Assembly: GCF_002043095.1 (NCBI RefSeq)
Contig: NZ_MVOC01000027.1
Span: 124,001 to 188,000 of the forward strand
DNA from: Mycobacterium sp. AT1
GTDB taxonomy: Bacteria > Actinomycetota > Actinomycetes > Mycobacteriales > Mycobacteriaceae
DNA length: 64,000 nucleotides
Direction of reading: 5' to 3'
The notes beneath the pieces are model-generated. The model had not been told where the DNA came from and did no database searches. It worked only from the letters and a program-made list of their open reading frames with translations. Positions 56,411 through 64,000 of this stretch are shown here, in pieces. The position numbers were made by a program, and so were the translations under genes. Positions within the stretch are counted from its first letter, which is position 1; every line of letters begins with the position of its first letter.

Positions 56411-57192
56411 ACGGAACCCTGCGCGACGCGCTGGCCGCTGCCACCGGCCCCCTGTACGGCGGGTGGATCTGCATGGGGTCGCCGACGTCGGCCGAGATCA
56501 TGGCCGGTTCGGGACTGGACTGGGTACTGGTCGACATGGAGCACGTGCCCAACGGCTTGGAATCGGTTGTCGCACAACTTCATGCGGTCTCCGGATACCC
56601 GACCACACCCGTGGTCCGGGTGCCGTCGGGCGACGCCGTCGTCATCAAGCAGGTACTCGACCTCGGCGCCCAGACCATCCTCGTGCCGATGGTCTCGACG
56701 GCGGAACAGGCTCGCACCGTGGCCGCCGCCGCACAGTATCCGCCCGCCGGCATCCGCGGCGTCGGCAGCGCGCTGGCTCGCTCGGCGCGCTGGAACCGAG
56801 TCGAGGGCTACCTGCTCGACGGCGCCACGCACGTCTCGGTGTTCGTCCAGATCGAAACCACCGAGGGCGTGGACAACGCGCGGGCCATCGCCGAAACCCC
56901 CGGCATCGACGGCGTCTTCCTCGGCCCCAGCGACCTGGCCGCCTCCATGGGACTCTTGGGTCAGCAGACCCACCCCGACGTCGTCGCACGGGTCGAGCAG
57001 GCCTTCACCGACGTGCTGCCGACCGGAAAGTTCATCGGCGTCAACGCCTTCGTGGCCGAACAGGCCAGGAACTACGTGAAGGCCGGCGCATCGTTCGTGC
57101 TGGTGGGTGCCGACGTCGCACTGCTCGCACGCGGATCCGAAGCGCTTGCCGCACAGTTCGTCTCCGGTGACGGCCATCGCGAAAGCTATTGA
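56395..57192 (+). CDS. hpaI: 4-hydroxy-2-oxoheptane-1,7-dioate aldolase
   Basis: 265 residues from a GTG within the hpaH end. The HpcH/HpaI fold is clear: YGGWICMGSPTSAEIMAGSGLDWVLVDMEHVPNG, VIKQVLDLGAQTILVPMVSTAEQA, GVGSALARSARWN, FVQIETTEGVDNARAIAETPGIDGVFLGPSDLAASMG. The metal ligands are the glutamate in QIETTEG and aspartate in GPSDLA. It is a class II aldolase giving pyruvate and succinate semialdehyde, the latter a substrate for the GabD-like enzyme divergently encoded. Confidence 0.94.
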   Translation: MPLRLNGTLRDALAAATGPLYGGWICMGSPTSAEIMAGSGLDWVLVDMEHVPNGLESVVAQLHAVSGYPTTPVVRVPSGDAVVIKQVLDLGAQTILVPMVSTAEQARTVAAAAQYPPAGIRGVGSALARSARWNRVEGYLLDGATHVSVFVQIETTEGVDNARAIAETPGIDGVFLGPSDLAASMGLLGQQTHPDVVARVEQAFTDVLPTGKFIGVNAFVAEQARNYVKAGASFVLVGADVALLARGSEALAAQFVSGDGHRESY

Positions 57193-57210
57193 AGATGACT
57201 TCATTTCAAT
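57188..57210. promoter_or_regulatory. ATTGAA...TTCAAT inverted repeat before the alcohol dehydrogenase gene
   Basis: ATTGAA (57188-57193) and TTCAAT (57205-57210), with an inner TGAAG-ATGA-CTTCA stem, just after the hpaI stop region and before GAGAGGA of the next gene. A possible internal operator or attenuator in the long hpa transcript. Confidence 0.4.
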
Positions 57211-57225
57211 GAGAGGACTCAACGC

Positions 57226-58350
57226 ATGTCAATGAAGACGCGCACGTCGGTCATCCGGCAGGCACCCGGCCGGTATGAGACGGTGACCGTCGACCTCGAC
57301 GACCCTCGGCAGAACGAGGTCACCGTCAAACTCGCCGCGGCCGGGCTCTGCCACTCCGACGACCACGCCGCCACGGGAGACGTGCCGGTGGGCATCTATC
57401 CGTTTGCCGGCGGTCACGAAGGATCCGGTGTCATCACCGCGGTGGGCCCCGACACCCCCGGTTACGCGATCGGCGACCACGTCGTGTTCTCGTTCCTGCC
57501 TGCCTGCGGACGCTGCGAGTTCTGCGCCCGTGGCATGTCGAACCTCTGCGACCTTGGCGCGTCGTTGCTCACCGGCGCCAGGGCGGAGGACACGACGAGC
57601 TTCCGGATGCACCTCGACGGTGCTCCCGTCGGCCAACAGTGCGGCATCTCGACGTTCAGCGACTACACCACGGCGTCAACCGCTTCCGTCGTCAAGGTGG
57701 ACCCGGCACTGCCGCTGAAGCAGGCGGCGTTGTTGAGCTGCGGGGTGCCGACCGGTTGGGGTTCGGCCGTCAACTCTGCTCGCGTGCAACCCGGGGACAC
57801 CGTCATCGTGATGGGCATCGGCGGCATCGGTGCCAACGCGCTGCAGGGCGCCGTACACGCCGGGGCCACCGCGGTCATCGCGGTCGACCCGGTGCCGTAC
57901 AAGTTGGAGCAGGCCAAGACCTTTGGCGCCACCCACGCCTACGCCACGATCGACGAGGCAGCCGACTACGCCCGCTCGATCACCAACGGCCAGGGCGCCG
58001 ACGCCACCATCGTGACCATCGGCGTCGTCGACGGCGACCACGTCGCCCAGGCGTTGGCGTCGGTCCGCAAGGCAGGCACCGTCGTCCTCACCGGACTCGG
58101 CGACATCACCGCTGCCGGCGCGCCCATTCTGCTCGGCGACCTGGCCCTGATGCAGAAGCGTCTACAGGGATCGCTCTTCGGCGAAGCCAATCCGCGTCGA
58201 GACATCCCGAATCTGGCCCGGATGTACCTCGCCGGACAGCTCAAGCTCGACGAACTGATCACCACGGAGTACACCCTCGATCAGGTCGCCGAAGCCTATG
58301 ACGACATGCACGCGGGCACGAACATCCGCGGCGTCATCACCTTTGATTGA
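57226..58350 (+). CDS. Zinc-dependent alcohol dehydrogenase, NDMA/class III-like
   Basis: A 374-residue MDR. Catalytic zinc: AAGLCHSDDHAATGD and GGHEGSGVI. Structural zinc: PACGRCEFCARGMSNLCDLG. Cofactor fold: VIVMGIGGIGANALQGAVHAGATAVIAVD. The SCGVPTGWGSAVNSARVQPGD segment is that of actinobacterial NDMA-dependent enzymes with bound NAD. After the hpa genes and before an ALDH it probably oxidises an aromatic alcohol such as tyrosol (4-hydroxyphenylethanol), or recycles the aldehyde. GAGAGG lies upstream. Confidence 0.87.
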   Translation: MSMKTRTSVIRQAPGRYETVTVDLDDPRQNEVTVKLAAAGLCHSDDHAATGDVPVGIYPFAGGHEGSGVITAVGPDTPGYAIGDHVVFSFLPACGRCEFCARGMSNLCDLGASLLTGARAEDTTSFRMHLDGAPVGQQCGISTFSDYTTASTASVVKVDPALPLKQAALLSCGVPTGWGSAVNSARVQPGDTVIVMGIGGIGANALQGAVHAGATAVIAVDPVPYKLEQAKTFGATHAYATIDEAADYARSITNGQGADATIVTIGVVDGDHVAQALASVRKAGTVVLTGLGDITAAGAPILLGDLALMQKRLQGSLFGEANPRRDIPNLARMYLAGQLKLDELITTEYTLDQVAEAYDDMHAGTNIRGVITFD

Positions 58351-58380
58351 AATCGCCCTAGCCTCCTGGAAGGACCCACC

Positions 58381-59787
58381 ATGACGGTCACCTACGCATC
58401 TCTGCTCGAGGACGTCACCGACACCGCCGGCGACCAGATCGTCGATCCCGCCACCGGCGAGGTCGTCGGTCGGGTTCGGTTCCGCACCGTCGCCGATCTC
58501 GACGCCGCGGTCGCCCGCGCCCGCGACGCACAGCCGGCCTGGGCCGGGTTGACCGACGAGGACCGCGTGGCGCTGCTGCTGCGCGCCGCCGACGCGATCG
58601 ACGCGGCCGCCGAACCGTTGGCCGAACTCCTGTCACGCGAGCAGGGCAAGCCGCTCAACGGGCCCAACGCACGCTTCGAAGTGGGTGCGTGTGCCAAGTG
58701 GCTGCGGGCGACCGCCGACACCCCCTTGCCCGGCGAGGTGCTCGTCGACGACGACACCGACCACGCCGAAATGCATTACCGGCCAGTCGGTGTCGTCGGG
58801 GCGATCGGCCCGTGGAACTGGCCCATGATGATCACGATGTGGCAGATCGCGCCCGCGCTGCGGATGGGCAACACCGTCGTGGTGAAGCCGTCGGAGTACA
58901 CCCCGCTGAGCGTGCTGGCTCTGGTCGGCGTCATGAACGGCGCTCTTCCCGTCGACGTGTTGCAAGTCGTGGCCGGCAAGGGCGACATCGGTGCCCGCAT
59001 GTCGAGCCATCCCGACATCGGCAAGCTGATGTTCACCGGGTCGACCGCGACCGGACAGGCCATCATCAGGGCGTCGGCGGACACGGTGAAGCGCCTCACC
59101 TTGGAACTCGGCGGCAACGACGCGGGCATTGTCCTTCCCGACGTCGACCCACGCGCGATCGCCGAGGACTTGTTCTGGGGTGCCTTCATCAACACCGGTC
59201 AGACGTGTGCGGCTCTCAAACGTCTATACGTGCACGCCGACGTCTACGACGACGTGTGCGCCGCACTCGTCGATGTCGCCAAGGCGATGCCGATGGGCCG
59301 CGGGCTCGACGAGGCGAATGTGCTTGGTCCACTTCAGAATCGGCAGCAGTACGACATCGTGTCCAAGCTGGTCGACGCCGCCAAGGGCTCGGGCGCACGG
59401 GTGTTGCTCGGCGGTACGCCCGACCACGAGGCCGTCGGCAACTTCTACCCCACGACCTTGGTCGCCGACGTCGACGACGGGAATCCGCTGGTCACCGAGG
59501 AGCAGTTCGGGCCTGCACTCCCCATCATCCGATACGACGACGTCGACCAGGCCGTCACGATGGCCAACGGTCTGGACGTGGGCCTCGGCGCCTCCGTGTG
59601 GTCGGCCGACAAGGACGCCGCCCGCGCGGTGGCCGCTCGCCTTCAGGCCGGCACGGTGTGGATCAACTCCCACGGTGGCATCCATCCGATGATTCCCTTC
59701 GGCGGAGTGAAGAAGTCAGGCTACGGACTCGAATTCGGTGTCGAGGGACTCAAGGGTGTCTCGGTGCCGCAGGTGATCAGCGGCTGA
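58381..59787 (+). CDS. Aldehyde dehydrogenase, predicted 4-hydroxyphenylacetaldehyde dehydrogenase
   Basis: A 468-residue ALDH with GGAAGGA before the ATG. VVGAIGPWNWPMMITMWQIAPALRMGNTVVVKPSEYTPL, LTLELGGNDAGIVL with the general base, NTGQTCAALKRLYVH with the catalytic cysteine and FGGVKKSGYGLEFGVEG are visible. It pairs with the alcohol dehydrogenase 30 nt upstream and would turn the amine-oxidase product into 4-hydroxyphenylacetate (FeaB-like role). The assignment among the three ALDHs of this region is by context. Confidence 0.85.
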   Translation: MTVTYASLLEDVTDTAGDQIVDPATGEVVGRVRFRTVADLDAAVARARDAQPAWAGLTDEDRVALLLRAADAIDAAAEPLAELLSREQGKPLNGPNARFEVGACAKWLRATADTPLPGEVLVDDDTDHAEMHYRPVGVVGAIGPWNWPMMITMWQIAPALRMGNTVVVKPSEYTPLSVLALVGVMNGALPVDVLQVVAGKGDIGARMSSHPDIGKLMFTGSTATGQAIIRASADTVKRLTLELGGNDAGIVLPDVDPRAIAEDLFWGAFINTGQTCAALKRLYVHADVYDDVCAALVDVAKAMPMGRGLDEANVLGPLQNRQQYDIVSKLVDAAKGSGARVLLGGTPDHEAVGNFYPTTLVADVDDGNPLVTEEQFGPALPIIRYDDVDQAVTMANGLDVGLGASVWSADKDAARAVAARLQAGTVWINSHGGIHPMIPFGGVKKSGYGLEFGVEGLKGVSVPQVISG

Positions 59788-59876
59788 CGCCCGCGTTCGG
59801 AACGCCCCAAGCCTGCAACACCACCCGCCCACCCACTCCCACACAACAGCCGTCTACCCCAACCTCGGAGTCGTCA

Positions 59877-61340
59877 ATGTCCAACCTCGAAACGTCGCCA
59901 GCCAGCGAAGACGCAGGCGCACAGCCGGTTTCAACGCACGACTCCGATCGGGCGGGCCTGCGGCCCGGCCACCTCGGGGCCGGGGCGATCATCTTCTTCG
60001 TCGTCGCCGCGGTCGCGCCCATGGCGGCAATCGTGGGCGCATCGCCGATCGTGTTCTCCGTCCAGGGGCCCACGACGCCGATGGTGTACCTGTTGGCCGC
60101 ACTGCTGTTCGCGGTGTTCTCCGTGGGTTACGTGGCGATGAGCCGACACATCACCAACGCCGGCGGCTTCGTCGCGTACATGGCCCAGGGCCTCGGCGCG
60201 CGAGTCGCGACCGCCGGCGCCGCGCTGGCGATCTTGTTCTACGGCACCTTGCAGGCGGCGCTGTGGTCCCAATTCTCGGTCTTCGCGCAATCCTTGGTCG
60301 CAGACAAGCTGGGCGTCGAGGTTCCGCCGTGGGTGATCATGTTCGTCGCGCTCTTCGCAGTGACCGGCCTGGTCATGCTGGGGATCGACCTCAGCCTCAA
60401 GGTGCTTGGAGTGTTGGTAGCACTCGAAATCGCCGTCTTCGTCGTGCTCGACGTCGCGATCATCGTCGGCGGTGGCGGCCCGTCGGGCAACTCGTTCGCG
60501 GCCTTCAACCCCTCCGACCTCGTCGGCCCCGGGCTCGGAGTGGCGTTCCTGTTCGCCTTCTCGTGTTTCACCGGATTCGAGGCGACGGTGGTGTTCTCCG
60601 AAGAGGCCAAGAACCCTCGTCGAACGATCCCCCGTGCGGTCTACGGATCGATCGCGTTCATCGGCGGGTTCTACGCACTCACCGCCTGGGCGCTCGGCAA
60701 CGCGGCGGGGAACGACTCCGTTCAGGCCGCCGCCACCGCCGATCCCGCCGGTTTCGTGTTCGCCATCGCCGAGCGGGAGGTCGGAGGCTGGCTGAGCACC
60801 TCGATGGAGGTGCTCGTGGTGACCAGCTTCATCGCGATGCTCATCGGATTCCAGAACATGTTCGCTCGCTATGTCTACGCCTTGGGCCGCGCGCACGTCC
60901 TGCCCGCTCGTCTGGGAACGGCAAGCAGCAAGGGCACCCCCACCGCTGCTGCGCTGGGCGTCGGAGTCTTGCTGACCGTCATCCTGGCCGCCTTCCAGCT
61001 CGCCGGCGCGGACCCCATCACGGTCACCTACAGCTGGCTGCTGTCGCTGGGGACTGTGGCGCTGATCGCCATCCTCATCCTGACCTCGGTGTCGGTGGTG
61101 GCCTTCTTCGCGAGGACGAAGCTCGAACGGAATCTGTGGGTGACGGTGCTGGGCCCGATCCTCTCGATTGTCGGGTTCGGCTACGTCGCCTACCTGGCGA
61201 TCACCAACTACGACGCATTGCTCGGCGGCCAGGGTGGCATCGCCAAGTGGCTGCTGATCCTGATTCCGGTGTTCGCCGCCGCGGGCTACATATGGGCCCT
61301 CATTCGCCCGGGAGTCGACTATCAGGCCGCGCTGGTCTGA
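59877..61340 (+). CDS. APC-family amino acid/amine permease
   Basis: A 487-residue permease with about 12 membrane segments. After a polar N-terminal 30 residues, GAGAIIFFVVAAVAPMAAIVGASPIVFS opens segment 1. ITNAGGFVAYMAQGLGARVA, FAFSCFTGFEATVVFSEEAKNPRRTIPRAVY (the conserved APC segment-6 and loop region) and YALGRAHVLPARLG follow. Last in the hpa run, it would import tyramine or another aromatic amine. A homologous but truncated permease lies at the window's end. Confidence 0.88.
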   Translation: MSNLETSPASEDAGAQPVSTHDSDRAGLRPGHLGAGAIIFFVVAAVAPMAAIVGASPIVFSVQGPTTPMVYLLAALLFAVFSVGYVAMSRHITNAGGFVAYMAQGLGARVATAGAALAILFYGTLQAALWSQFSVFAQSLVADKLGVEVPPWVIMFVALFAVTGLVMLGIDLSLKVLGVLVALEIAVFVVLDVAIIVGGGGPSGNSFAAFNPSDLVGPGLGVAFLFAFSCFTGFEATVVFSEEAKNPRRTIPRAVYGSIAFIGGFYALTAWALGNAAGNDSVQAAATADPAGFVFAIAEREVGGWLSTSMEVLVVTSFIAMLIGFQNMFARYVYALGRAHVLPARLGTASSKGTPTAAALGVGVLLTVILAAFQLAGADPITVTYSWLLSLGTVALIAILILTSVSVVAFFARTKLERNLWVTVLGPILSIVGFGYVAYLAITNYDALLGGQGGIAKWLLILIPVFAAAGYIWALIRPGVDYQAALV

Positions 61341-61353
61341 GGGCGAGCTCGCG

Positions 61354-61884
61354 TCAGTCGTCCGCGACCACGGCGCCGCCGTTTACGACGCTCGCCAACG
61401 CGTCGACGGCATCGGTGACTTGATCGACAGTTATTGAACCGCAGATGAATTGAAGCATGAGGCCGTCGAGCGCGGCGAACAGCGCCAGGTTGAGGGCGTC
61501 GCTGGCCGGTTCACCATCGCGGAGCCGGCCAGCTGCGATCCTGTCGACGTATTTGCGGTACAGCTCTCGCACTACGGGCTGCAGTTCCGGGCGCCTCCTG
61601 GCTTCCAGAATCATTTCGTACTGGAACGCCGCGGAGTCTGGTTCGGAAAACACGTTTTCGATCAACGCGGTCCTGAACGCCGGTGCGCCGCTCGCGTACT
61701 CCGACAGATCGGCGCCGGCAATGGCGCGATCCACGCTCCATTCGAGGGCAGCCTCCAGCAGCTTGTCGCGTGACCCGAAGTGATGGGCTATCAGGGTGTT
61801 GTTCACCCCAGCCTCCTCGGCCACGGCGCGAAACGTGAGACCGCGCAAGCCCTTTCTCGCGACGGCCGTCACCGCGGTCTGCAC
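61354..61884 (-). CDS. TetR-family transcriptional regulator (start uncertain)
   Basis: About 176 residues from the in-frame GTG at 61884. DNA-binding part: VTAVARKGLRGLTFRAVAEEAGVNNTLIAHHFGSRDKLLEAALEW. The ligand domain includes SEPDSAAFQYEMILEARRRPEL. The usual 10-15 residues before the first helix are missing. A nearby ATG-initiated stretch in another frame (MMDLAACRPR) hints at a lost base around 61885-61900; a longer in-frame start would overlap the SDR gene. It converges with the APC permease gene. Target unknown. Confidence 0.75.
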   Translation of the reverse strand: MQTAVTAVARKGLRGLTFRAVAEEAGVNNTLIAHHFGSRDKLLEAALEWSVDRAIAGADLSEYASGAPAFRTALIENVFSEPDSAAFQYEMILEARRRPELQPVVRELYRKYVDRIAAGRLRDGEPASDALNLALFAALDGLMLQFICGSITVDQVTDAVDALASVVNGGAVVADD

Positions 61885-61933
61885 GCAGCCAGATCCATCA
61901 TCACCACAACCGAAGGTTGACGGATTTCCGCGT

Positions 61934-62740
61934 TTACTCCAGTCGGCCGATCTCGATGGTCGGCACGTCGACGACATGGGCCCCACCGTCCACGACCAAC
62001 GTGGCACCACTGATGAACGACGCATCGTCGGAGGTGAGAAACCATACGGCTGAGGCGATTTCGGCAGGTTCTGCCACCCGCCGCAACGGAACGTCGGTGC
62101 TGACGAGGCGGTAGCCGTCCTCGGCCGTTGCCTCCGACTCCCCCCTGCTGGCGGCGAACTCCGCCATCTCGGCGTCGGCCATCGGGGTGCGGACCCAACC
62201 TGGACAGATGGCGTTCACCCGCACCCCGCGCGGGCCGTAGTCCCGAGCCATGGACTTGGACAGCCCGATCATCGCGTGTTTGGCCACGGTGTAGGCGGCG
62301 ACCGACGGACCCGCGAAGAGCCCGGCGAGTGAGGACACCAGCACCATCGAGCCTCTGGTGTCGACCAACGGCGGAATCGCCGCGCGCGCCATCACGAACG
62401 CGGTGTCGAGGTTCCCGCGCATACTTTGCGCCCATTCCTCGTCGGTGGTGTCGCCGACCGCGTGGTAGCCGTGACCACCCGCATTGGCAATCAACGAATC
62501 CAGCCGCCCGTAACGGTCCATGATCGAGGAGACGATCCGCTCGGCGTCAACGGTGCGCGACACGTCACCGGCCATGGTGTCGGCACCGGTCTCAGCGGCG
62601 ATTCGCTCCAACCGCGACGCGTCGCGCCCCACGGCAACCACCTGCAAGCCCTCCGCGGCGAACCGGCGGACGATGGCCGCGCCGATACCGGATCCGCCGC
62701 CGGTGACGATGGCGACGCGACCGCTCTCGACGGCGGTCAT
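61934..62740 (-). CDS. Short-chain dehydrogenase/reductase
   Basis: A 268-residue classical SDR: VAIVTGGGSGIGAAIVRRF, IANAGGHGYH, VLVSSLAGLFAGPSVAAYTVAKHAMIGL with the S and Y-x3-K catalytic residues, NAICPGWVRTPM and ISGATLVVDGGAHV. Its ATG overlaps the stop of the truncated SDR upstream (ATGA). Substrate unknown. Confidence 0.88.
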   Translation of the reverse strand: MTAVESGRVAIVTGGGSGIGAAIVRRFAAEGLQVVAVGRDASRLERIAAETGADTMAGDVSRTVDAERIVSSIMDRYGRLDSLIANAGGHGYHAVGDTTDEEWAQSMRGNLDTAFVMARAAIPPLVDTRGSMVLVSSLAGLFAGPSVAAYTVAKHAMIGLSKSMARDYGPRGVRVNAICPGWVRTPMADAEMAEFAASRGESEATAEDGYRLVSTDVPLRRVAEPAEIASAVWFLTSDDASFISGATLVVDGGAHVVDVPTIEIGRLE

Positions 62741-63255
62741 GCCGGAAAGCCGGATCGCGCCATGTAGCCGAAGTCGCACACGACGCTCGTCCCGTTGATG
62801 CCCCGGTTGGCTGGCGACAACAGGTTCAACACGTGATGGGCGACGTCATGGGAGCTCAGGACCGGGAAGTCGGCACCGACGAACGCGTCGTCGCCCAGAT
62901 CGTCGCGGGCCATCGGCGTGTCGACGACGCTCGGACACACGCTGTTGACCCAAATGCCGTCGGGGGCCAGTTCCACCGACAGCGCCGCGGTGAGCTGCCG
63001 AACAGCGCCCTTGCTGGCGATGTAGGGCAACATTCCCTGGCTCGCCACGAAGCCCGAATCCGATCCCATCAGGACCACGCGCGCGTCCCGTCCCCGGCGT
63101 AACGCCGGCAACGCTTGCTGAACGAACAGAAACGAGCCGATCACGTTGACGCGGTAGACGTCTGCGAAATCCGCCGCGGTCAACTCGTCGGTGCCTAGCC
63201 CGAAACGTCCGGAGATGCCTGCGGCGGCGACAACGCCGTGCAGGGGTCCGTCGCC
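62737..63255 (-). pseudogene. 5'-truncated SDR fused to the end of a permease gene
   Basis: The frame holds the last two thirds of an SDR: DGPLHGVVAAAGISGRFG, VVLMGSDSGFVASQGMLPYIASKGAVRQLTA with S and Y-x3-K, NSVCPSVVDTPMARD. The cofactor-binding Rossmann start is missing; upstream of about 63255 the frame is only the antisense reading of the permease. It looks like a deletion joined this gene to the permease gene ahead of it. Confidence 0.78.
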
Positions 63256-64000
63256 AGCCCCAGCGCGCCAAGACCGGGGGCGACGAAGGTGCTCCACCAC
63301 GCCCGGTCACCCCGACGTCGGAAGAAGACGACCACCGACACCGCCGCGAGGGCCTGCAGGCAGATGATCGCCAACGTGCCGAAGCCGGTCATCGAGGCCG
63401 TCAGGGCGGCGATCGGATCGAGGCCGAGCGCCGCGAACACCCCGGCCACCGCCGAGGCGAAGACGACCTGCGCCGTGCTCGCATTGCGGGGCACCCCGGC
63501 GGTGGTCTTGGCCAACACGGTCGGCAGCACCTGGGCCCGGCTGAGCGCGAAGATATAGCGGCTGGCCGCGTTGTGCAGGGCGAGCAACGCGGCGAACAGG
63601 CTGACGACGAGAAGCACTTGCATGACGTCGGTCAGGAAGGTTCCCAGCACGCCCTGCGACGTCGCGATCAGCAGATCACCCTTCGCCAGGTGCTCCACGC
63701 CGGCCTCCTGAGCGCCGTCGACCCCGATGGCGCTGACCAGTGCCAACGACGTGATCGCGGCGAAGACGGCGATGCAGACGACGGCGATGTAGGTGGCACG
63801 CGGCACGCTGCGCTGCGGATCCTTGGCTTCCTCACTGAACAGCGCCGTCGCCTCGAAGCCGATGAAGCAGGTGGCCGCAAACAACAGGCCAAGGCCTACC
63901 GATCCGCTGAAGACGATCCCCGGGCTGAAGGCCGTCAGGTCGTACCCGGACTGGAACAGCACTGCGACGTCGAAGACGACGAGGATGCCGACCTCCAGGA
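63195..64000 (-). CDS. APC-family permease, C-terminally truncated; 5' end beyond window
   Basis: At least 267 residues: LEVGILVVFDVAVLFQSG, GLLFAATCFIGFEATALFSEEAKDPQRSVPRATY (the APC segment-6 region), YIFALSRAQVLPTVLAKTTAG and WWSTFVAPGLGALGLAT. Then comes an unrelated tail ending SPDVSG, read out of frame from the adjoining SDR remnant. The final one or two membrane segments appear lost at a deletion junction near 63255. It resembles the intact permease at 59877-61340. Function doubtful. Confidence 0.75.
   Translation of the reverse strand, partial: LEVGILVVFDVAVLFQSGYDLTAFSPGIVFSGSVGLGLLFAATCFIGFEATALFSEEAKDPQRSVPRATYIAVVCIAVFAAITSLALVSAIGVDGAQEAGVEHLAKGDLLIATSQGVLGTFLTDVMQVLLVVSLFAALLALHNAASRYIFALSRAQVLPTVLAKTTAGVPRNASTAQVVFASAVAGVFAALGLDPIAALTASMTGFGTLAIICLQALAAVSVVVFFRRRGDRAWWSTFVAPGLGALGLATDPCTALSPPQASPDVSG

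Overview
The window is GC-rich actinobacterial DNA and almost certainly comes from a rapidly growing mycobacterium (Mycolicibacterium-like). The backbone order accD5-accE5-maf-sseA-sufE-like-accA3 ... sigF-rsbW ... lat-lrpA-hglS-pcd matches the M. tuberculosis Rv3280-Rv3293 neighbourhood as I remember it. Many genes start with GTG, neighbouring genes overlap by GTGA or ATGA, and many first genes look leaderless: a TANNNT box sits 6-8 nt before the start codon.

Layout. (1) 1-5132, minus strand: a glycan locus with two glycosyltransferases, a hexapeptide acyltransferase, GDP-mannose 4,6-dehydratase and a related GDP-sugar reductase. (2) 5325-12203: acyl-CoA carboxylase subunits AccD5, AccE5 and AccA3, with Maf, a rhodanese and a SufE-like protein between them. 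(3) 12283-23775: malate dehydrogenase, an Lsr2 paralogue and a purine/urate catabolic set (MocA-like protein, an NCS2 permease fused to a UraD domain, UraD, HIU hydrolase, uricase, two-gene xanthine dehydrogenase). This set is split by the SigF/RsbW stress module and a CsbD-like gene, both with SigF-type promoters. (4) 23886-31957: an Mrr-type nuclease, the lysine catabolic genes lat, lrpA, hglS and pcd, htpG and an SDR. (5) 32029-35947: a 3-oxoacid CoA-transferase pair with a divergent LysR regulator, a TetR regulator and an isochorismatase-like hydrolase. (6) 36080-43197: an ACS-family MFS transporter divergent from a five-gene DeoR operon (Zn-alcohol dehydrogenase, class I aldolase, FGGY kinase, 2-hydroxyacid dehydrogenase). 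This looks like a sugar, polyol or sugar-acid pathway with unknown substrate.

(7) 43240-61340 is the most interesting block. After two decayed genes (an amine-oxidase tail and a frameshifted F420-type oxidoreductase) comes what reads as an almost complete route from tyramine (and perhaps tyrosol) to central metabolism. A copper amine oxidase with a MoaF-like partner would make 4-hydroxyphenylacetaldehyde, an aldehyde dehydrogenase would make 4-hydroxyphenylacetate, and a single-component MobA-like flavin hydroxylase would make homoprotocatechuate. HpaD, HpaE, an FAH-RraA fusion (predicted HpaG role), HpaH and HpaI would give pyruvate and succinate semialdehyde, which a GabD-like enzyme would oxidise. 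A GntR regulator, an alcohol dehydrogenase and an APC permease complete the set. The two-component hydroxylase HpaBC and the isomerase HpaF are not seen. (8) 61354-64000: a TetR regulator, an SDR, and a deletion junction joining a 5'-truncated SDR to a 3'-truncated APC permease that runs off the window.

No tRNA, rRNA, CRISPR array, insertion sequence or prophage gene was recognised. Functions rest on reading motifs and family resemblance by eye; no database search was run.
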